DNA of 64,000 bases from Agelaius tricolor (Eukaryota; Chordata; Aves; Passeriformes; Icteridae), in contig JALJCS010000001.1 in the NCBI GenBank assembly GCA_023055355.1, forward strand, positions 98,317,381 through 98,381,380. Reading direction: 5' to 3'. Within the stretch, counting starts at the first letter, position 1, and each line of letters opens with the position of its first letter. Below are positions 25,117 through 36,645 of the stretch, piece after piece. Under the pieces are notes generated by a model that saw only the letters and a list, made by a program, of their open reading frames with translations, searched no databases and was not told the DNA's origin. The position numbers and the translations under genes were made by a program.

Positions 25117-26860
25117 CTCAAATAAATTAAACCAGTATTTTTCTGAATCCTGGAGTTCTTTCCATAGTATTTTTCCATATTTTAAATTGAAGAAAGTTTA
25201 TAAGTATGTAAGGCTCATCATTCACTAGGGAGGATAATCACCATGCTAGGAAAAAGAAGATAGCCAAGTGTTTTAACAGCTGAATTTCCAGACCAAAAGC
25301 ATAGATGCCTGAAACTCTGCATATGCCATAGATCTTACTGGGACTGAGGCCTGGCACTGTGTTTCTGCATCACTACTGAATTCCACTCATTAATCTTTTA
25401 CTTAAAAATAATGGTAATAAATACATGGTTATCATGCATTCATTAATTAGACAGCACATTGCAAGTTTCATGTGAAGACCCATCACTGTGTAGCAGCTGA
25501 TGGGAAACAGAACAGCTGAAAATGAAAGGCTCTACAAATCTATGAAATGCTAGAGGCAACTTAATCACTGAGCCTGACACACAAAGTACAGGCACCATAT
25601 CCAGATGTGGTTTAGCTGAGTTCACAACCTTTTTAACTTAATTCTAGGGGTTAGCAAGCAATAACTTGTGCAGAGCAAATCATCAATCCTCTCCATTAAA
25701 GACTATCATCAGCCCACGACCCATCCAAAACTAGCTTCAAATAGCATAAGCCTTTCTTACTCTCACTTTGTGTGATGGTTCAGGGAAAAGGGAGCATCCT
25801 CTTCATTACACACAAAAATCACAGCAGCTATTGTAAAGTGCTCCTTTTGCCTAAACCCAGCATCAGGTGATCAGAGTGTAAGAAGCAAAACAGTGCACTA
25901 AAAAGCTGCTGTTGGGCAGAACTATTCATTCATTTACCTGCCTTCATCAACCCTGCAGTTTTCCAGAGAGTTAAACCAACCATATCCATCTACTTCCCAG
26001 TTTGAGAGAAACATCCCTTTTTCCTCACACAATTCGAAAGATTAATGTAGAACTTGGACTATCAGAAGGGCTTTCATGCCCTTCCTTCTGTTATGCAGAA
26101 GATTGTTACTGTTCTCCTTCTCTCCTCTTTTCTCCCACTGACTATATTCCTCATCACTTGCAGAAACCATTGCTGACATAAAAAAATATTTTCACTCCAG
26201 TCAGTAATACTTCTTGCAGTATATTTTAAGTACTCAGTTTCCTGCCTCTGAATATTCATGTCTTCTGTTAAAGACAGATGATGTAGACCTGCCTAGGATA
26301 AAGGTGGAAGCCAATGAACGTTTTCAAACTCTCCTTTGCGAAGGCTTTTGCTCATCTCAGGTCTGTGCTGGTAGGGACAGACAACATTTTCAATGACAGT
26401 AACAATATATGGGGCAAAATCTTCAAAAACACTATTTATTTTCTGTAAAAGAAACATATATACACCAAGACTAGCTTTAAATACCTACAAATACAATGGA
26501 CTGAGTGGCATACAGATTTTTTTTTGACAGGAAGAATGGGAACTGCAAAAATTCTTTTCTGCAGCTACACAGGTAGATGTCTATCCCTCATTCCTCTTTC
26601 TGATCACTTTCAGGGAATTCCTCCTGGAGCTGACCACTAGCTTGACCAGTGGATGAACATCTTGGGTTTTCAGTCATTAAGAATATTATATATGTATACT
26701 AATTTTTGATCTGCAAGCACATCATTCTACTGAGAGAAACCAGGTTGATCCAGCACTCAGTTTAATGTAACACTGTTGTGTTTACTACTCATGACTCTCC
26801 TGTATGCTTTATTACATTTCAGATAGTTCTTGGCAGGAATTTTGAGAAGTCATAAATACA

Positions 26861-26900
26861 CTATTTCTGCAAAGCACACAGAAACGTCTACAAAAGACTA
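26861..26900 (+). repeat. Dispersed 40-bp direct repeat, copy 2
   Basis: Identical to 23872-23911 except for C instead of T at the tenth base, including the conserved internal CpG (AAACGTC). It lies 2,989 bp downstream of copy 1 in the same orientation. Confidence 0.9.
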
Positions 26901-29900
26901 CGTTACCTACCTACAGTGAATTCTGATACTTCTGTCATACTACTTCTTTCCTTGAGTATCACAGCTGAATTGGATTGAAAAGGCACAGTCTTCCAAGCTA
27001 TATCACATGCTCATTCTAAAAGACTAAGCCAACACTACACCTCTTCATAAATGTGGGTACAACAGCACCAATAAAAATGTGAAAATTAAAAATGCAATTT
27101 TTAAAAAATGGTAGCAATAGTCTTAAGTGTTATAATTGACATTGTAGCTTTTTGCAAGTCTTTCAGCAAATATCGATATTTTAAGATTTTTACAAGCTTT
27201 GAAATATGTGGTAAAATCTCTCATTTAGACTAATCACACTTTCTTCTATTGAATACAGTTCTTTCTGAACAACTTGAGAAAATTTTCTAGTAACTGTTAT
27301 TTGAAATAAGAAGCAAAGGAAACATAGTTGCACATTGCCACATGGATACTCACCTTTTAAACATAATAACACAATATCCTATGAGGCAGGAAAGTTCAGG
27401 GTATTGCTATAGTCACCAGGTGTGGACTATCCATCAAAGATCATTTTTGAAGACAGACTTAATTAAAAGTTGGGGTATTGGAGCAGGGGTGTGTGTGTAA
27501 TGGACAACCTTCACAGGTGCTTTTTGACCAAAATAATTCCTTGCTTGTGAAAGACTTCAAAGAGGAAGATGAAAGGAATACAGAAAAAAAGAAGAAAAAG
27601 TGGAATATCTAATGAGATGTTGGTTTGGGATAACAAGCTTCTCCAGCAGAATGACTAGGTAGCTGGCAGGTGATAAGCATGTTCAAGGGGAAAGAATAAA
27701 AAGAGATTGACATCAATGGTTTCCAAGGTGTGTGTGTATAGCCATTCCTTCGGTGTCTGCTTCTGTTAGTGGAGCTTCAGCTTCAACCTTGCTTCCCACC
27801 CTACATTTCTTTCTTCTTTAAGCTCTCAGTGTCTTCAGGGAATTTTTCTCTCATTGAGATGATTGCTGTTGTTTGCAGATTCTTCTCTCCACAGTTTTAG
27901 GATGACATGAACTATATAATGTTTTGAATGTTATTCAAATGAGTTCTTGACATGACACCGAGTCCTCAGGAGATTATTGAAGTGAAGGCTAGTGATTCAA
28001 TGCTAAAATCAGCAACACTGATTCTATCCTCCACACTATCTGAAGATATGATTTTACCTTTTTCAAAAGTTTTTAGGTTTTTTTTTCTTTTTCTCTGCAG
28101 CATGTTATGCCTTGACTTTTTCCGTTTGGTAATTTCTCATCTTAATCCGTACAATCCTGTACTGAGTTTAGCTGATATTTGTGATTACGGCCAGACTTGT
28201 GTTCTTTGGTAAATCTGAATTACTCAAAAGGTGCCATGCCCATTTTTGTTTTGCTCTGTCACAATCACAAACATATAATTTCTGAACCACAAGAAAGGTT
28301 GTTGATTTTGAGAAAGGTCATGGCATATCCAAGATACATAAATGCTGATGTTGATCCCAGGGGTGGAATAGATAGGTGCATACTTCCAATGGTGCTTAAT
28401 TTACTTCCCTGTTTGCAGTCTTCACAGTACTATCACAACATTATTATTTAACAGATTGGAGACAGACTTCACACTGCTGAATATTCCAGTGATCTGTTTC
28501 CAAAAGTGATGAACAGAATGGGATGGTTGGAAAGGCATCTGTGCACACATCCCAGTGTGTACACCGCTCAGTTTCTTGCCAATTTTGCCAGTAGGCTCTT
28601 AAACTTTCACATCTAAAATGTTTAAGGAAGATTTCAATTCATGTTTATTCATGTGTAATTTTCAAATGGTTTTGGATAGCATGGTCTAAAATCATAGACT
28701 CTAAACAAATCCACATGCAGAAGTTCAGAACTTCTGGACTTTGGTTTGGATTGTTTATTTCATACTGATAATAAAATAGTAGAAATGCAAAAGCAGAACA
28801 TGAGCCTAAAGAAAACAGCACATAGACCGGTTACTAAAGCTGAATAGTTCAGTGATTGAAACCATATAAAGACACTTTGCTATTGAAAAATCTTCTTAAA
28901 ATAAGAGTTCCCACTCATTTCAGAATTAATGTGGAGGCCAACAACATTATTGAAAAGGAGAAAGACTGGAAGAAAGAGAGACCAGTACAGAAAACACTGA
29001 AAATTAATCAATAAATGTGCATTTAAAAAACCCTACAAAACCAAAACACAAAAACAACAGCAACAGAGCAAACTGAAAAGAAAAACAAACAAAATCCCCA
29101 CAAACAACCAGGAAAAGGCTTGCCTTTTTATTTAGCATATCCAGCTTCCTGGAAAGTGATTTTTACAATAATCTGTATTTTAAATACAGAAAACAGAGCA
29201 GCATCTTCCTATATTGCTATAAAGATTCCCTAAATAGAGAGGCAGTTTTCCTCCTCCCCATCCTGACCAAATAAATAAAAGTAGCACATTCATTGTCCAT
29301 GGAAACATCTTTATACTGGAAAACAACTGGACAATATATAGCTGTTGCTGAAGCTTACAAACAGTTATTTGGTTACTGAGATGTTTAACATTCTAATTTA
29401 CTTGAAATCTTGTAATATGAGAAATGGCTTTGAAAACTTGTAGAGGAGAGCAATTTATGAATAAACTGATAGTGCCAGTAATATCTGGGAATCTGATCCA
29501 TATGTAGTAAATCATAGGACAAGCCTGCATGTTCACACAGCTTTTTTATTCTGCAAACAAGAAGAGTAACAGATGTGTAAAATTCAAGTATTTTTGTTTT
29601 AGACAGTAATAACACAAAAAACTCAGCACACTGAATTCTTATTCAAGTCTACGGGTTGCTCTCCATATTTTAGACAATTCTCTTGAATATGTATCCCTTA
29701 CCTAGTTATAGTTACTACCTGTAGTGTTTATTCTCAGAGAGACCAGGACTCTGAGTCAGAGAAAAGGAATGTTCCACATGACTCACTGCTTTAATTAATT
29801 TTTTTTTAACTAGTGGTCACAACTTACTGAGATACACTCAAATTAGCCTAAAAAGCTTTTTCCCCTTAACAAAAAAAAGTTTAAGTTCTTTATAAACCAT

Positions 29901-32119
29901 CGCCATTATACCACAACTTGTACTGATTTTCTTCCCGTTCAGCTGTATGACAAAGGTATAACGGGCAAAGTTTGAGGTCCAATCCATCCCCACATTTATG
30001 GGATTTTCACATCTTTGGTGAAAAGCTAGTTCCACATCCAGTTGACCTATTGAGTCAAACTGTCAGTATGATTTTTCAAAGGAAAGAGAAAGAATAGCTC
30101 AAAGCAAATGATTTCTATTCCATGAGATCTCATTAGCTCAGCTTTTTCTACCAAGGGTGTCAGGCAGCACTGTAGCACACACCACTGCAGCTATTAAAAG
30201 TTTCCTTAACTGCTGAATTTCAGGGTAATTTAAAGGTAAACCAATATGGGCTGAATGGAATTGTAACCTAGATGCTTCCCTTAAAATTATTACTTGAACA
30301 AATGCTCGGTGAGGCAAGAACTGCTTTTCTCACAATTTTAAAGTCAAGAGCAACTGAATTACTTATTAATTTCACATGAAACTATAATAATTTAAATTTT
30401 TTTTGAATACAAACATTTGCCTGTCTTAATATAGCAAGGTCAACCTTATGGACCAAATCTTACATTCTTCTTTTGAAACAGTTCTGAAAAAATTAGGTGG
30501 TCTCTAATTTATCTGGCATTTCAGCTATATCTTATTTGACTTGAAGTTCCAAAAAGAGGTATTCTGTTTACCTCATTCAATGGTCTAAATCTAGGCAAAC
30601 AGAACAAATCCAAAAGCACTACAACTGTAGATTTTATTTAGATGCTATTTGTCAATCTCCACAGGTAAGCTCATCCCACTGAAGTGAGGGGCAAGATTAC
30701 TCAAGCATACAAATAATCAGCAGGAGGTTTTCCAGCCTTCTGAACCCAAATCTGTCTGATCCAAGCCTGACTTATGGATCTAGATGCCCTGGGGTCTGTC
30801 TATAATTGCAGATTAACCAGGCATCTTCAAGTTTCCTTAAGTACCTAAAATAAAACCATGGTAAAACACAAGCTGGCTGCATCTTAATCTAGTGGTAGGA
30901 GTAATCACCAAGGGAGCACACAATGTTTGTATCCTCTATCCTTGGGAAGGTTACACATTTTGGAACATTAAATACAGAACAAAAACAGGCCTGGGAGAAG
31001 CTTTTTTTTAATGGAATGGCTGTATCAATCAAATCTCAGGACCCATACAACTCATAGCCCTGAAAATGGGCCAGATATGCTGATATCTTGGATACAGAAG
31101 TTGTCAGCAGTTTTTTGGTAGATTGCAAGTCAGCTAATGTCAATACAAGCTGCAGGACAATACTGTAATTCAATATCATATATTTACATTAATATCAGAG
31201 ACTTTTTTAAATACCAAAACAAATATTCTATCCTTGGTGTTACAGACAATGAAAAAAACTACATGCTGTGCAAAGGGAATTTGATGGAAGAATTTAGATA
31301 AGGGTAACAGAAAGGATTACAGAGTAATATCATATCTTTAGCTGATTAGAAAGTCAAAGGAACAGGGAGGAAGTGTTTAGATTTCAGGTCATGGAGAAGA
31401 AGATTAGTAAAGGGAGTAATTGCTGACCTTCATTCATAAGTAACTTCCCTTTTTTGAGGAAGAAAACTCCATACAAGCACCAGTACTTGTCACCATAAAA
31501 AAGGATCGTAATGCTGTTATTTTCTGCACCTGATGGTCAGGATGTACCAATAGAGCATGAAAGACTGAGTAAGACTATTTATTATCTAATTTAATACTGG
31601 TATGGTAGTGAATAGCTGAGTTTTAGATCTATGTCCCAAGCAGAATAATGTTTAGAAAAGCATAACAAAGAACTTAGCCTATCACTGCAAGTAGACTTAA
31701 TTTTCATTATTTATAAACTTGTTTTAAGAGAAAAATTAAAATCTTGTGGTGTAAGAAAATAATAGTACTAAGGGCAACTATGTAAACAAGTAATTTTGTA
31801 TTTGAACTAATTAAAAATGCAGCATACAGTCAACCCACAATTACAAATCTGGTTAATACTGCACAGTAAGAGCACAACTTTTTCCATGTGATTTAAGAAG
31901 AAGCTCATCTAGTTGACATGATATAGCTTACACTGACATTAATCCATATTCATTACTTCCATTATTGAGGATAAGGCCATGGCAACAAAAATAAGTCTTG
32001 AGCCTGTCTAATTCAGTAGGAGGAAGAAAATCTATGCTTTGAACTTGATACTTGTTGGGTTTAATGCTTTCAGTAGCAATGACTTCTCTTAATTTGAGAG
32101 AGGCTAATCACAATAAAAA
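26901..32119. other. Long AT-rich stretch without a recognised gene
   Basis: No gene or transposon recognised in about 5.2 kb. An A/C-rich low-complexity tract lies at about 29025-29110, with purine-rich sequence around 27550-27600. All open frames are under 90 codons and without motifs. Confidence 0.6.
29025..29110 (+). repeat. A/C-rich low-complexity tract
   Basis: Sequence of mixed AAAAC, CAACAG and AAACAAAC units. It is typical of decayed simple repeat and carries no coding signal. Confidence 0.7.
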
Positions 32120-32660
32120 AAGTCAGCAGAGGAGTGGCCACTGCTATGTAAAGAACTGGGGCTACTTTGGACTCCTAGAGAGAATCTGAAATAATGAACT
32201 AAACAGAACCATCAGAAAAAGGTACCATCTGAAAAACCCCATCTCCATGATTATCCATATTGTCACGATCATCCATGCTGTCCTACTGACAGCACCAAGC
32301 CTGGTACTGTTTTGGTTCGAGCCAATGAACAGTTTGTCTTGAGTGAACAAGCATTCTCATTGCACAGTGGTGATGCATCCAATATGTTTTGCAGAGGAAG
32401 AGATTTACATGAACATGGGCAGTGCCCTACCAGTCAGCCTTGGTGTTAGAGAACGGCCCCTGCTACCCTTGATGGTGTAGAAACAGCCCTAGGAATGAAT
32501 GATCCCTCAAAGTTTGTGAAACAAGAGCTCCAACAAGTGTTACAGAGGTGAACAAGGAGGCAGGTGATGCATGGTTAGTAGAGTGTCCTCTGCATCTACT
32601 GACCTTGGTAGCTCCTGTCTTCAGATACAGCAAAACCCAATGCACCATCTCACACTTCAG
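32120..32660. other. CpG-bearing patch with several open frames, unassigned
   Basis: This patch is less AT-rich than its flanks and carries several CpGs. One plus frame is open for 83 codons (32198-32446), interrupted by a TAG at 32447-32449, and open again for 33 codons (32450-32548). Other plus frames and the minus strand (32162-32350 and 32463-32648) also have sizeable open stretches. Translations in more than one frame look superficially protein-like, which argues for caution. I could not match any frame to a known protein. A broken retrocopy or old element is possible. Confidence 0.3.
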
Positions 32661-33224
32661 TATTTATCTTTAAGTGGCACAAAATGCCAAATTCATATAT
32701 ATGCAATATAAACGAAAAGGCACTTGCCTCCCTTCACTGTGCTACAAAAATAGCACAGGAATCTCTGATAGCCACAGAAGTCTAATGAAAAATTGTAACT
32801 CCTCTAGCCTATGTGGGATAATTTTGCAGAGTCACGATCTGTTCACGGTCTGTGATCACATCACAGTTGAGTCAAACACACTCCAGTGGAAGAGCAACTT
32901 TACTTCTTCCATTGGACACTAAGCATCCATTTAAACTAAAATCAATATCAAGAAAAAAAATTAAGTCAGAAGATAACATGAAAATAAGAACAAAGAAATA
33001 ATAACTACCTTCCCTTTTTCCAACTTTTTATGTCTTTAGTCTTTCTAATTTTCTTTGAACACTCTAAATTGTAAACCAATTTTTCAAAAATAATTTTAAC
33101 TTACATACTTATTGTCTCAGCATATTACACAGTCAAGACAGCCATGATACACAGAACAGCACCATACAATATCAGAAAGCTTTAAGCATTTACCCATACA
33201 GAGTAACACCATACCTCATCAGAA
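32661..33224. other. Non-coding DNA, no gene seen
   Basis: AT-rich sequence between the unassigned patch and the LTR-like fragment. The frame at 32674-32922 has no recognisable motif. Confidence 0.5.
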
Positions 33225-33455
33225 GGCTGCAAATATCTGCTCTTTTCATTCTTTAGCCCAATCTTTTATACCCCTGATTGTTCATGCATTGCACCTGAGT
33301 GCCCTCTGTTCCCTTTGGTGTTGGTCAGTGCCCCTGGGCACTCCCTGTCTCATTGCTGTCAGTGCTGCTCACCTGCTGCTCACAGCTGTGCCCATTGGGG
33401 GTGAGGCTCAGCCACAGCCCCACTCCCAATCACCACAAACTGTGTATCTACAACT
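33225..33455. mobile_element. LTR-like fragment (avian ERV type)
   Basis: A GC-rich insert with sharp composition contrast. It includes a TATA-like CTTTTATACC at 33263-33272, then 'ccctctgttccctttggtgt', 'cctgggcactccctg', 'gctgctcacctgctgctcac' and 'gggtgaggctcagccac'. This order resembles an LTR class I recall from songbird endogenous retroviruses. No TG...CA ends or target-site duplication could be fixed, and the orientation is not certain. Plus frames at 33289-33471 and 33299-33574 are translated repeat. Confidence 0.45.
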
Positions 33456-34640
33456 TACCTTCTATTTTTAGCTCTCAACTTCTTTTAAATTTGGAGGGGG
33501 TTTACCAAAGTACTGTTATAAACAATCAAATATATAAAAAGTATTTTTATTTATGTGAACTTGTCGAAGTATAAACAGTCACATAGTATTTTTAATTTGA
33601 GGTATTTGCAGTTAAGTTAAAACCCTGAGTAGTTATTGCTCTGAAGTTGTTTCTGTAAATCAATCTCATAACTTAATCTGAGGAAAAATCCAATGAAACA
33701 ATGTATTTTTAACATCAGAGGCTAAGATGGATTGATTTCCTTACTGTTTAAGCATTTTCAAGACTAAACATCTGAACTTATGCTCTGGACTAATTATCTT
33801 TTCTAGCCTCTTGATTTGATTTGGACTGACAGTAATATGAAAAACATTCCTTATTCCATTATCTTTTATATTGGACATTTATTTTTCTCTTTAATTGGTT
33901 TCCAAAAAAGGTTCTGTGACATAGTTCAAATATTATTATCAATGTCTTAAACTGTTCTTTATTTTAACATACTTTTATTTCCATTAAATTCACTTCATTC
34001 TTTAAACATCCTAACAGAAAATATTGTCCATAACATCATCCTTTACACCTCTGTTGGTCCAGCTGATGGGAACCATCAGTAATGTAGTTGTGACACATCA
34101 AATTAACCAAGTCACACCTGAAAAACTCTGAATGAGATAGCAACTTGCTTTATAATTATTATGATGTCACTTGGCTTGTTAGTCATGCTTTAATCATTAT
34201 ATTTATGTGCTCTTGAATAAGAAAAGTTTTGTCTTCTTTTTAATATGTATTTTTCAATACTAACAATGTATTGAACATTTTAGTAGGCTAAAAATATTCT
34301 CCCTAAATAATACATTGAGAGAATTTGGTAGATTCTAGCTGAAACAAATTTAGGAACCCAAAAGGAAGTATATAAAAAAGGAAGACCTATTTCAGAAAAC
34401 AGGAATGTGGGAGCAGGTGGAAGAAGAAACTATTCTTTGTAGCTAACAAAAAGAATATTCATAGAACAATGACTCCACGTAGGCACAAAATAAATCTGAG
34501 TATTTCATTCACCCAAACCACATGAGTAAGTGGTTTTCATCTCAACTCTCCAACCTGGACCTTCTTTTCAACCAAGGAAGAGAATCAGGCTGTTCTAAAG
34601 TGCAATTCATCTTTACTACAGAAATAATGGCACTTTAGAA
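33456..34640. other. Non-coding DNA, no gene seen
   Basis: Strongly AT-rich. No repeat or exon signal recognised. Confidence 0.55.
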
Positions 34641-34706
34641 TTAAAGGTTGGACCAGATGATCTTTTGATGTCCTTTTCAACCTGGGTTGTTGTATTGTTC
34701 TATAAA
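34641..34706 (+). mobile_element. CR1 LINE extreme 3' end, degraded
   Basis: AAGGTTGGACCAGATGATCT, then TTTGATGTCCTTTTCAACCT, then a decayed ATTGTTCTATAAA tail. The 'ggttggaccagatgatct' and 'ccttttcaacc' pair is the standard end of CR1. Only about 65 bp remain. Confidence 0.75.
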
Positions 34707-35410
34707 TTTACTTTTCTTCTGTAAGACATTGACAATAAACAGAGTTCAGAAGATCAAGTCAGATCTTTGAACTGAAGAGATGAATCTCATTCTCCATCCT
34801 TAAATTCCATATGATACAAAAATGCTTTCACTTGCTTTCTTTCATACATTCTTTCCAATACTTAAAAGTAGCCATGCTATAGAAAGCCCACATAAATATG
34901 TCCAAACATCCATCATAATTTCTGGAAATTGTGATGACAAGTAGTTGCCATGCTCTGATGAAAATTACTATTTATGAAAAATCTAGTCCCTTTATCATTC
35001 CATGCTTTACGAGGAGGGAGGGTGTGGGGTTTTGTTTGGAGCATTTTGTTTATTTTGTGGTTTCTGTTTGGTTTTTTTTAACAACTTCTTAGAAATCTCT
35101 TCACATCTTTGGTACATTTCTGTATTTTCTGTTTACATGAAGATAGAACACGCAGCCTAAAATTAACCACACATCTGCTTTTTCACTCCCCCTCAACCCC
35201 CACTGCAGAGGGACAGGAGAGAAATCAGAAGACCAAAAGAAAGATTCAATGTCAAGATAGTTTAATAGATGAAGAAATGAAAAGGACAAAAAACCTGAAA
35301 GGAAACAAAGGATATGTTGCGAAGGTAACTACTCACCATCACTCACAAACAGACTGATTACCAGAAGCTCTCTGAGCAAGGCTATTTTCCTTAAAAAACC
35401 CTCCCTTCCG

Positions 35411-35448
35411 TTTTTTTTGTTGTTGTTGTTGTTTGTTTGTTTGTTTTG
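35411..35448 (+). repeat. T8-(GTT)n-(GTTT)n simple repeat
   Basis: A T-run passes into GTT units and then GTTT units. It lies immediately before the truncated LTR copy and may be derived from, or have replaced, the simple repeat normally inside that LTR. A broader T/G-rich tract also lies at 35025-35082. Confidence 0.85.
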
Positions 35449-35453
35449 ATGAA

Positions 35454-35706
35454 TGTAAGATGGAATATCCCACTGGCCAGTTCAGGTCCTTTCTCCTGGC
35501 TGTGTCCCCTCCAAACTTTCTGTGTGCCCCCAGCCAACTCACTGGGGATACAAGAGTGGGAAAGAAAAATCCTTGGTGCTGGGTAAGCACTTCTCAGCAA
35601 TAGCCAAAACACTGGTGTGCTACCAATGCTGTTTTAGTCATAAATCCAAATTACAGCAATATGGGCCTGCTATGAGGAAAATTAACTCTGTCCTAACCAG
35701 ACCCAG
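35454..35706 (+). mobile_element. Truncated LTR, same family as 12730-13301
   Basis: It matches the 3' half of the LTR at 12730-13301 in the same order. The matching parts are GGAATATCCCACTGGCCAG, 'ctggctgtgtcccctcc', 'cccagccaactcactgg', 'agtgggaaagaaaaatcctt', 'gtaagcacttctcagcaat', and 'attaactctgtcctaacc' near the end. The 5' half is missing or replaced by the GTT/GTTT repeat. It differs at many positions from the 12.7 kb copy, so these are independent old insertions rather than a recent local duplication. Frames at 35339-35590 and 35391-35612 (-) and 35522-35716 (+) are translated repeat. Confidence 0.75.
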
Positions 35707-36495
35707 TAAAATCTAAAAAGTTATAATCATTACCAGTGAGACGAATACTCACCTACCTACTCATGCCTGTAATTTATTCCCAGAAAACAACTGTATTTCC
35801 ATTAAATTAAGTTTATAAGTGTCAGTAATTTAGAAGAAAAAAAAAATGTTGTAATCCCAGTACCAGCCATTATGAATTAGAATAATGATTACCCTTACAG
35901 AAATCTAAACACATCAACATACAGAAATGCATCTGAAAAACTAAAATCATTTTAATCCCGAGTCAAGTCATAGTATTGTGCAGAAAATACATGACAGTAT
36001 CTGAGAAATTTTCATATTTGTATTCAGATTAAATTGCATGTATTAAAAAATGCCTTTCATAAATAATCCTTGTTCTTCTGTGATTGAAAGAAAAAATCTT
36101 TCATTTATTTGAAAGACACCAGGAATACTGTGGTTATAGCTATAATAAATACTAACTAACACAATTATGAAATATTTTTCTTCTTTGCAACTATGGGAAA
36201 AGAAAAAGAAATATTTTGAGGAAAGGGACAGTTTAAAGACTTTACAGTTCATACCTAGCTGACCCTTAACTGAAAGATTATACAGAGATAAAAACCAATG
36301 ATGCTACATAAATACTCAGAGCTCTTAGTGGTGGGTTACATCTTAATGATTATTTTGGGAATGAGTCCCAGAGCCAACCACTTAACATGGCCATGGAAAA
36401 GCAACAAAACTGTGTCTGTATGATGAAACTTCTTCCCCTTAGAATTCACTAAGTTGTTTTATTTCCACTGAAAAGATTCTTAAAGACAAAGATAA
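35707..36495. other. Non-coding DNA, no gene seen
   Basis: AT-rich sequence between the LTR fragment and the minus-strand CR1. Nothing recognisable. Confidence 0.5.
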
Positions 36496-36645
36496 CATAG
36501 AATTATAGAACCATAGAATAGTTTGGGATGGAAGAGATCTTCAAGGAGCAACTAGTCCAACCTCCCCTCTAGTAAAGAACATCTTCAACCAGATCAGGCT
36601 CCTGAGCACCATCTAGGATAACCCTGAATGTTTCCCAGGGACTTG
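36496..36645 (-). mobile_element. CR1 LINE 3'-end fragment
   Basis: Read on the plus strand it begins with the reversed tail CATAGAATTATAGAACCATA. It continues 'ggatggaagagatcttcaag', 'actagtccaacctcccctct' and 'accagatcaggctcctgagc'. This is the reverse complement of a CR1 3' end. The internal part diverges after about 36600. Confidence 0.82.

Noticed and set aside
32306..32325. GGTTCGAGCC, resembling a tRNA B-box
   Set aside because: No A-box or cloverleaf-forming sequence at the right distance.
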